Assembly (NCBI GenBank): GCA_010093485.1
Contig: MU001502.1
Location: forward strand, 1,446,057 to 1,510,056
Direction: 5' to 3'
Source: Karstenula rhodostoma CBS 690.94
Lineage: Eukaryota > Ascomycota > Dothideomycetes > Pleosporales > Didymosphaeriaceae
DNA: 64,000 nt
A model generated the notes under the pieces. That model made no database searches. It had not been told where the DNA came from and saw only the letters and a list, made by a program, of their open reading frames with translations. Of this stretch, positions 55,749 to 64,000 are shown one piece after another (position 1 is the first letter of the stretch; every line of letters begins with the position of its first letter). The position numbers were made by a program, and so were the translations under genes.

Positions 55749-58699
55749 TTTCTACTAGAAATACACTGGAGCACACATCAGCCAATATTCACGGCGCGGA
55801 GGGTACTGCGGGGTGGGCAGGTTGGGCGGTGAGGGGGCTCTGGAGAGGTGCGGCGGGCGCGCGCAAGCTCCCCTGAGGCTTGGAGCTGCAGACAGAAGGC
55901 TCTACGTACACAGTAATGGGTACACAGGGCGGGCGCCCTCGCTGGCCTGGGTGCTGCGGTCCGGTCTGGAGAGAATTCGTCGCTGGTATTGCCTGCGAGA
56001 GGTTCGCTGGGCTACGGTGGAGTGGTCCGAAGCGCTGAGCCGCGGCAGCTTGTGGTCCGTCCGCGCTCCGAGAGGAAGGGTTCTAGACGGTGGACGGTGG
56101 GCCGTGGGCGCAACGGTGAGCTCGGATTGCAAAGGACAGACTCAAGGAAAGAGCGACGACAGTGCCCAAACCCACCAGCGCGCGCGAAGAGTTACAGTAT
56201 TGTACAGTGCGGCGGCGGAGTGCGGTGACGAAGGGCGGCAGTAGACCCTGATGGCTTTAAACGACTGGCTGGGCCTGACTACAGGGACTGACATGCAAGC
56301 CACCGTCTGCCGTATTTTAGCACGTAGCTCGAGTCTCGCTCACGCTATGCCGCCTATATTGGCCCTGCTGGACAGGCACCAGCCCTGGGGCACGCAATTG
56401 CAGTTTACCGTCGACATGGACACGTTCCAGTACAGCAAAGCCGCCGTGCCGCAGTGCCGCAGTGCCGCAGCGTGCGTTTCCGACGTAGTGCTCGTACCGG
56501 GGCCCTGTATGGCTTCCAGCAGGTACATACTGTTGCCAGGTGCACGTCCGCGTCTTGTCGGTGCAGCATCTTGGGCACGTTTCGCCCAAGTTCCCCCGGC
56601 CCCTTGTGTGGACCCGCCCAATTTTGCGCGCGGTAGCCGTGGTGTTTTTAACAGCTACTTGACAAGCGACCGTCTGGGCCAGGACTGCGAGAGCAATAGC
56701 AGCGCAGTGGTGGACCAATGGACGTCATCCGAGTCCATGGCAGCGATGGATGGAGACTGAAATGCACGCTCCCCCAATCGAGGGGTGCGGATCTGCGAGG
56801 AAGCTCTTCACGTCCACGGCCGCTCTGCCGCCGGCGGGGCCTCACCAGAAAGCCGATGCAAGACGCGTACAAGTCCGTGCAGGGAAGCATGGTCGCATCT
56901 ATAAAGTGGCCACCAGGCCCAGCGACCTCGCCAACACGCCTCCGAGCATTCCAGAAGAGGCCCGTCTCGACCCAAGAGCTGGTTCGCTCTGTCCATGAGT
57001 AGGGAGTAGTGCTCCGTCTCCACAGCGTTCGCCCAGTGCGCGGTGGAGGCGCTCGCGGCGTTGCAGGCGTGTGTGACATCTGGCGGGCGAGATGGCCTGC
57101 ACCGTGACTACGCTGCATCCGATCTAGGCAACGCGTGATTTCTCGAGGCAGTCTCACCGCCATGTCGAAACGGAAGCCTAGCCCGACATGGGCTAGCCCT
57201 GCGGCTATCGATAGCGACAAGCGTTTCAGAGCCGCCGCGGCCATTCCCCGCATCCTCCTGCTCCAATCACCGCTGCCTTTGTGCGAGTCTGGCCTGGACA
57301 GCAGCAGACGGGAGCCGCCGTGGGACGTGGGCTCGTACTGTGCAGGCGACCAAGGCCTTCAATCCCATCCGATATCGTCGTGCCGCTGCCGGGAGTGATG
57401 CCATACCTTCGCGGTAAACTGTACGCCCTACTTGGCCGCAACGAGAAGGAGGGGCAATTACCCCGCTCTCCAATGCGATCGAGCACTCAGCCCCCACTGG
57501 ACCACGGTAGCATCGGTCCATTTGTGCGTGATGCGGTACGTATTCTTCTTCTGGGCTCTGATGGTCTTGCTCGACTGCAGCTTGAACCCAAAGAAGCGTA
57601 GCCTTGTTCGTCCCGAGTCCAGCGTCCTCGCCTCCTTCCAATTGAGCTTTCGCCAACGGCTTGCATGCAGCAGAGCCGCTGCACCTGCGTGTGACAGCAC
57701 ACTCGTCGTCCGCCGTGGCAAATCCCGGGCTTTGGTCCAACAGTGAGACGTGGTCTGCACAAGCCAACTACTTTTGCCGTCATGAGTTGGCCGGATGGAA
57801 GCCAGCAGAGGTAGTTTCGTGGTCCGAGAGAGAGCAGGTAGTCCGAGAGGCTGGCGTGAGTACACGTACGTGGAACAAGAGCTACCGGGTCCTTGCGAGT
57901 GCGAGTCGTGGGGCTTTCAGGCGCTAAATTCCGAAGCTGCCAGGGCTGATGTCGGTATCGATCGTGGACTCGCAGCTAGAACACGCCCTGTTTGTGGACA
58001 CTAGGGAGGTGCTGGGCGCTTGAGGAACGTATTGCATGAGGGATTCAAGGGCTGGCCGAGAAGGCGAGTGACGGGTAGGCCAGACCGAAAAGGAACGTCC
58101 AAGTTGTCAAACACGCGGCAGGCTTCGGTGTGTAGGGCGCCGCTACCTTCTAGGGTAAGCCTAATGAAGCCTGGACCCTCTTTCCTTCTTGACTTCACTC
58201 AAGTATCAACAACCTCCTCGCAATGAAGCACACTCGTTCCGCCAGTGATGCTACGCCAATAACCCCCTCGACATGTCCCATCTCCGCAGTATTGATGAGG
58301 TCGCTGCCGTTCAATGTAGGATTGTCGTCGACATGAATGTCATTCACATAGCCAAAACACGTCCAGGACACGTAACCACGTAGAACTTCCGATAATCCCA
58401 CGCCTTGACTATCACAGCAGAGAAGTACTGTCAACACAATTCAGTTCTACGGCTACCAGTTTCCGCACCGAGACACAAGCCGAGCTCCCCGGCGTCAGGG
58501 GGGTGATGTGCCGCTCATCTATACCACACTCCGAACACACCTCCACCACTCCCAACACGTCGATTGCACCCCTACTACCCTGCGCGCATCTTTCCAACCC
58601 ACCGCAGCCCAATCCATCGAATCCTCCTCGAATAAGCAATATCGGCACCACCCACCGCACTTCCTCGCTACCAGGACGTCAACCGTCCAGCCCTTCCAG
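55749..58699. other. 3-kb intergenic region
   Basis: Upstream of the PUF gene. Numerous overlapping open frames, none with a recognisable domain or credible splice structure. A short GCCGCAGT repeat lies near 56448-56470. Confidence 0.45.
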
Positions 58700-58950
58700 A
58701 TGCCAGCCTCTCCTACATACAAGAACAACAAAGTTTCCCCACCAGACTACCCCAACCATCCATCGCTACCCTGAACATCACCGAGGCTGACACCAGGCAG
58801 ATCGACCACCTTCTGTGGTCGTGTCAGAGTGGCGTGAAGTTCAGCTGTCAGCTCGCTGGACGAGGCGTTCGCAAGGCAGATAAGATGGCTTTCATGTTAG
58901 GTAGGGCTTACGCTGGAGTCGGCCCGATGCGTTGGGATGGTAGCGTTTGA
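58700..58950 (+). pseudogene. Probable frameshifted small gene
   Basis: A frame from the ATG at 58700 reads MPASPTYKNNK and then VSPPDYPNHPSLP before a TGA at 58772. The next frame over is open at the same point and continues TLNITEADTRQIDHLLWSCQ, then SGVKFSCQLAGRGVRKADKM, with the strong third-position G/C bias of real genes here, up to a TGA at 58948. The natural join is PSLP-TLNITEAD, so one base appears to be missing near 58770-58772. This could be a true frameshift, a sequencing error, or two exons with a splice I did not identify. A possible donor (GTAGGG) near 58899 suggests another intron. Family unknown. Confidence 0.4.
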
Positions 58951-59497
58951 TCGGGAGAGAAAGAAGCATGCAAAGATGCAGTTAGTGTGTGTGTGTGTGT
59001 GGAGTACGGAAATGATCACGGAAAGGTCAGCTGTACCGGCGGAAGGGGAGTTGAACGGTGAGCTGATTGCAGGTAGTTTTTCACAAGCTGCTTGGAATGA
59101 TATCAACAAACCGGGCAAGGGTGTATGGCCTGGCAAGGGATATGGTATCGGCATGTGCTGCTCAATGTATTTGCAATAGCAGGCACGTGTATCCGAGTCG
59201 TCCAGGCAGTAAGTCTTTGCAGTTGTGTAAAAAGTCCGTCTGTATTAAGGTATGTGTGGACAACAATTAAGCTATCAAAGCCACTACCGGAGAACCTCTA
59301 CCTCTCTGGAACCCATTTGTACTTTACGGTATGTCGATCTGGGGGACATGCCAGAGTCGCAATTGTGCCGGACGCTGAACCGATTCAGCTAGAAAACAGA
59401 TCGTCGAGAGGTGACGGCGGTCGAGAATATGAGAAGAGAGACGGCCTGTATACACAATGGGTAAGAGATAACTTTCATGCATGAATGTCAATCATAC
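58951..59497. other. Intergenic region with a GT microsatellite
   Basis: Contains about nine GT units at 58985-59001. No gene seen. Confidence 0.5.
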
Positions 59498-60071
59498 CTA
59501 GACCATGCCTGCATTCGGATCATGCGGCACGGTGACGAGCGCCTTCGTGCCCTCCAGCTCCTCGCGCCTAGCGATGTTATCGCCGCAGATGTACGACTTG
59601 TACACGTCATCCGACTTGTGGTTTGGCACGTCGCCAGGGCCCTTGCACGAGACGGAGAAAGTGCCGGTGGACTTGCTAGAGCAGTTCTCTCCGGTGAAGA
59701 AGGCGCACGTGGTGGGCTTGCAGACCTGGACGGACTTGATGTTGAAGCCACTACATCTTCAGTTAGTCTTCTGGAATGCTTTGGTGAGAGTGTGGCAGCA
59801 CTGACCGAGGACGTGAGCTGGAATCCACGTTGAGGGGAATGCAAACGGGCTTTTCCCGGACCTCGAAGATGAATGTGGAGTTCCCCTCTGTCCAGCGTCA
59901 GTATGCGCCGCGGATGCAGTACAGGTGTGTTGGGTTGGAGTGCTTACTATAGAACTTATCATCAAAGATCAGGCCCACGTCGCGAATGAGCGGCGTGTCG
60001 ATCATACCAACATGCGGTAGGCCCACGACGGACGCCACGAAGAAGGTGACAAGAAACAAGAGTGTGTTCAT
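59498..60071 (-). CDS. Small secreted cysteine-rich protein (152 aa)
   Basis: Three exons, 60071-59948, 59887-59806 and 59750-59498; introns of 60 and 55 nt have GTAAGC or GTCAGT donors and CTGAC or CTAAC branch sites, all in phase. The signal peptide MNTLLFLVTFFVASVVGLPH is followed by IRDVGLIFDDKFYKGNSTFI, a Pro/Ser stretch and a C-terminal domain with cysteines in VQVCKPTTCAFFTGENCSS, SVSCKGPGD and YICGDN. An N-glycosylation site (NST) and a second (NCS) are present. Not recognised. Its size, leader and cysteine content fit fungal effector-like or cell-wall proteins. The short plus-strand open frames over the same bases are shadows. A TATATAA element lies about 165 nt upstream on the minus strand. 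Confidence 0.72.
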
Positions 60072-60285
60072 CTTGCAATTTGTGGTGATGTAGCGGGAAC
60101 TTGTAATGGTGTCTAACGGGATAAGTGTCGAAGCCTTGAGCTTGAATGTAAAGTCTAAAAGGCGAGACTTTGGTTGCGACTGCCGAGTGTACTGAAAAAA
60201 AGGCGTGGGCGATGGCAGAGAGGGCTGGTCGAGGGATTATATAGCGGGCGGTTTGACGCTAATTGTCGTTCGGGTCGTGGTGCGT

Positions 60286-60357
60286 TTGTGTGAATGTGGG
60301 CGTGACCCAAGGCCCTTCCGCTTGTGTGAATGTGAGCGTGACATGAGGCCTTTCCGT
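60286..60357. repeat. Two 36-bp tandem units
   Basis: Units at 60286-60321 and 60322-60357 both begin TTGTGTGAATGTG and share GCGTGAC and TTCCG, with about six differences. They lie in the promoter region of the minus-strand secreted-protein gene. Confidence 0.85.
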
Positions 60358-61439
60358 TGCGGGCTGTATATAGAGCGTCGCCACGTTTGTTGAGGAATGA
60401 GGCCGGAGCGAAGGGATGGGTCACAACGCCCACCAGCCGAAATTTATCGAGGGCTTTACAGCTGCGACCGTTCGAGCAATTGCAAAATATTCGTATAATG
60501 ATTTTGATGCGTTTCTGTTTGGAAACGGAAGAAACCTCGGAGTCGGGAAAACGGTGTTGGTGTTGGTGTAGGTGAGAGATGAGAGGTCTTGTGCAAGGAC
60601 GGAAGGCGCATTCAACTCCACGGTCTTCCTCTTTCTCGTGCTACATTACGCGGCCCTCGAATCTCCTCGCACAGCCATATGCCGATTTGCCTGCGAATTG
60701 GCGCCCTCCGGTCAGGTGCTCGATCTTCTCGTGTTTTATTACCTGACGCATCCCGTCTCTCGGCGAAAAGGTCGACTCGTTCGTCATATACGCATACCCA
60801 CTCTTCCAGAATAGCCGCATCGCCAACAGACGGACACGGTTGAAAGCACGAATCCCTCATTTTTCGTCGTCTTTTGAGCATATTCGTTGCACCCTTTCTG
60901 GGGCCCTAAGCAGCGCATCCTCTTCATGCTGGTCGATGAATTACCCGTGTCGGATGTTAGTACTTCCTGACGCCTACCTTCATCCCTTCGCTACACGACA
61001 GTTCGGGGAACTTTTCCAAGGCCCAGAATCCATCGGGTCAATGCAGTTGAAAATCTGGCTCCAGTAGTTGAAACCCTCAATTTTCGGGTTCACATCCGAT
61101 ATGGTATGGCAACCCTAAACTATTTTGTCTCACTGAGTTACTCCTCGGGTGCGAATACGAGGCAGGCCCGCCTCGGAGACAATCCAATGGTCCTTACATT
61201 TCGCTCGCCAAGACAGTGTCACCGAGTCTGCCGATATTCTGTGTTCAGCCCGCCACATCCAGCTGAGTCAGATTACTCCGGCCAAGCCATGGAAGAACAA
61301 GCATTGTTTACCGACTGGAGGCGGCATCGACGGCATGCTCAAGGTGCTTGGGGCTGCTGCGGCTGACAGGGTGGCCCAAGTTTTCGGATTGTGATTGCAA
61401 GTCGAAGCCTCGAGCAGCGGGAAGCGGACCACAGACGAG

Positions 61440-61870
61440 TTGACTGACTAGTGAGCTTGAGACTGGTGATTGGATCTTGGCCACCATCTACATCCTAGCG
61501 CGGCGCGACCGTGTTCTGCACCGCCTCCTCCCAAATCTACACGAACAGTTGCAGAGACACAACGTCGCAAGGGCCGACAAACTGAAAGTCGGTCAGGTTT
61601 GCGGCTCGTCCGTTCATGATGAAAGACGACTTCAAAGCCTGCTGCGCCACCGGCCAGCTTACTCCGTTGAAGTAATCGCAACAGTACTGTGGTATCCTTA
61701 TGCATCACCCAGGATGTGGCTCAAGCACGCAAGCAATAGCATAGGCGGGGCCTTCCGTCGACATGTTTTATGGCATATATCACGGTATTCCAGACAGGCG
61801 GTGGAAGAACCTGGCCCCAAACGGTGGCACCGTGGGCAGACATGGTGTAGCCCTCCCGCTAAACCTAATC
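61440..61870 (-). pseudogene. Unrecognised decayed coding sequence
   Basis: On the minus strand, one frame reads GYTMSAHGATVWGQVLPP. Another, further on, reads YFNGVSWPVAQQALKSSF and ANLTDFQFVGPCDVVSLQLF, then meets stops before and after IWEEAVQNTVAPR. The pieces look protein-like but lie in different frames with internal stops, so this is probably a gene relic. Family not recognised. Confidence 0.25.
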
Positions 61871-62283
61871 ACGGCGTACATCGTAGAAATACAGGGAAAG
61901 CGCGTCTACACCCGTCGATAAAACAATTATTCAGCCCCATCTCACATATGATTAGACAGTAAGCTTGGCAACGGCTACACCTGCCTCCAATTGAATAGAT
62001 CCGTTCGGTTTCTCCACCCACTAGATCCTTCCCTACTTTTCTCCGCAGACATGGCTAGGAACAGTTCCTTGTCGGTGTCGAAGCTTTAGGTCTTGGGAAA
62101 TTCAGCCTTGCAAGAATGACCCGCCTTAGGGATGACCACCCACAACCCTCCGTCGGAGTCCCCTCGCGGCACCTACAGTATGACGGAACTCAAATCAAGG
62201 ACGCGACTTCCTATAAGAATGTTCTTGTCGCCACGGTCTAGGCGTCTAACCTCACTCAGACACATACCAAAATACTAAGCATA

Positions 62284-64000
62284 ATGCTGCCGTCCTCCAG
62301 AATACCGCAACGCGCAGGAACGCCTTCAGATTCTAGCCACTCCCCAGAGCTGTCAGAAGTTCAGTGTTACACTTGTCGCCGGAGGCATGTTAAATGCGAC
62401 CGCATACTTCCACATTGGTAAGCCTGATTTGAATGACTTCTTGCAAACCATCTGACGCCAATTTGTAGTGTCAGATGTCGAAAGAAAGGAGTCCAATGTC
62501 TAGGCTACCAAAAGCCTTTGAGGTATCCTTTCAGGAACGGGAACATCTCGCACGATTCTCAACTAGCCCTTTCGAATCACAATCCTCCTCTCAAATTGGG
62601 CGCTCACCGAGCACGTGAGTATTGTTCCCAGCGAGCATTGGGCTGACTTGCCACTCCATAGATGGGCAGATGGGATTGCAGTTCGGGGAAAGCTGAAGGG
62701 TAAATTACAGCCTGTTCTTGACAGTAAGTACAAAAAGGTCTAGGTAGATATCTGAGTCCTTAATCACATGCTAGGCAAAGATATGAACGTAGTACCGAAC
62801 AGCGTGCAACAGCAGACTGCCAGCGCATTGCAAAAAGCAGCACAGCTTGGAGTGCACCGGTCAGACAATTGCTGCAACGATGTAGTCCCTGATCAAAGTC
62901 GGATGTCAGAGATAATTGCATGTAAGTGTTCCGTTCGTCATTGCATAAAAAACCTGCCTACAATACTATCCAGGAAGACTTTCGTCTCCAGGGCTTGATT
63001 TTTGATAATTGTTTACCATGTGATAGATAATTCCACCATCGTCTCGGAACAATTTGTTGGTCAGATAGAAACCAGGCTTGTCGAACGTCCATTCGCGCCA
63101 CTCAATCCCGAGTATACTCAACAATTGCCCAAGCCTATCGTTAACTGCCTTCTTGGCATCTCAGTAGTGTACATGGCATCGCACAATCCGGGGAATCTTG
63201 AGATCGAACGACTGGCTCTGGAAACTAAAGTCAATGTACTCCAAAGCCACAACCAGTTTCTCCGTCTGCCACAAAACCAGCTTGACCAAAGACCAGATGT
63301 CGCTATTACCTGCGCGGTCTTGATCTTCGCCATGGATGTACGTTACCTTGTAGGCGGTTTGGGCTCCCTAACTGTTTCTAGCTTCTTGAGCACGGATTGA
63401 GTAGGTGGATGGTGCATACACTTGGCGTGATGCACGTCATGTCATCCCTTGGTGGTATCGAGAACATCACGCTTCATTACCCGCATCTACACGTGCCTCT
63501 ATTGCATTGTTCTCTCTTCGAAACAGTACGTCCCGATTGTGCTTTGTAGCGAATGTTGCTAATTTGCGAGCAGATGTGGATCGTCACTTCGTATAACCCA
63601 CTAAGAAGAACCCGACATGCTTCTCGGAACGCTCTAGAGGTCCTAATGAACTCGCAGTATGCCAAACACAAAATATTCAATGGTTTTCCGAGTTATTTGA
63701 CCCTCGCTATCTGGGATACTGCAGCCTGCGCACAGAAGATCCTAGGGGTCGACCGCTCGATCACACTTCCCGATATGCACATAAGGGAGCGCACACTTGT
63801 CGACGTAACCTCATTTCAACCCGAGGGAAATACACAAGCCATGAGAGAGGAGTACTCCCGAGATCATCTATCGTGAGTGCTGCTTACACCTTCCATACTA
63901 TGACGCTAATCTAGCAAAGTCATTCGGGTAGGCATCTTGAGCACTGGGACTCAGTTGGCTCAGTTTGGAAAGCAGCCACCGCTATTCTGGTACTTAGATA
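62284..64000 (+). CDS. Zn(II)2Cys6 fungal transcription factor, C-terminal end beyond window
   Basis: Predicted exons: 62284-62417, 62469-62522, 62567-62614, 62662-62723, 62775-62921, 63027-63337, 63382-63525, 63574-63872 and 63915 to the window edge, all in phase, with introns of 42-105 nt. The binuclear cluster is complete across the first intron: CYTCRRRHVKCDRILPHC then VRCRKKGVQC, a CX2CX6CX6CX2CX6C pattern. The linker after it reaches TWADGIAVRGKLKGK, a motif common after the cluster in this class. The later exons (VSEQFVGQIETRLVERPF, VVYMASHNPGNLEIERLAL, ITCAVLIFAMD, HGLSRWMVHTLGVMHV) resemble the fungal-specific middle homology region. The frame is open at 64000. The very dense introns and weak match after 63525 leave some doubt about the last two exons. 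Target genes are unknown. Confidence 0.75.

Larger units (their letters stand above)
60072..62283. other. Intergenic region with decayed coding sequence
   Basis: Contains a two-unit tandem repeat and, at about 61440-61870, broken coding-like sequence on the minus strand (listed separately). No intact gene seen. Confidence 0.45.

Overview
The window is nuclear DNA of a filamentous ascomycete (Pezizomycotina), probably a Dothideomycete. Genes are split by short GT-AG introns, mostly 44-75 nt, with CTGAC or CTAAC branch sites. The gene set (CENP-C/Mif2, TFIIH Ssl1, Chs7-type chaperone, PMT2-type mannosyltransferase, HookA, PUF protein, Zn2Cys6 factor, siderophore transporter, small secreted cysteine-rich proteins) is typical of that group. 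Exon structures were built by hand from splice signals, reading phase and remembered family consensus. They are predictions. No database was searched.

1-7.0 kb: a truncated unknown gene at the left edge, a siderophore-iron MFS transporter, a tyrosine recombinase joined in frame by an intron to C2H2 zinc fingers (Crypton-like), an AT-rich decayed stretch, and a tRNA-Phe(GAA) gene. The tRNA gene is the most striking object. Besides the usual intron after the anticodon it carries two inserts of 53 and 55 nt in the variable loop and T stem. Both look exactly like spliceosomal introns (GTAAGT, CTGAC or CTAAC, AG), and removing them leaves a tRNA with every stem perfectly paired.

7.7-37.8 kb: a housekeeping block: Mif2/CENP-C, a Myb/SANT protein, tubulin cofactor B, a FAHD1-like hydrolase, TFIIH Ssl1, a Chs7-like chaperone with an 8-nt microexon, an MFS sugar transporter and a PMT2-type O-mannosyltransferase. 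Mif2 and the Myb gene converge across 6.5 kb without a recognisable gene. The Myb and sugar-transporter frames lack an upstream ATG.

37.8-46.7 kb: an accessory-looking island between the convergent PMT2 and HookA genes. It holds two predicted small secreted Cys-containing proteins, about 3 kb of a strongly diverged short repeat, and three diverged copies of a 76-95-bp segment.

46.7-64 kb: HookA (dynein/endosome adaptor), a secreted inhibitor-I9-like protein, a seven-repeat-plus PUF RNA-binding protein with a 21-nt microexon, a probable frameshifted gene, a small secreted Cys-rich protein, a decayed coding stretch, and a Zn2Cys6 transcription factor that runs off the right edge.
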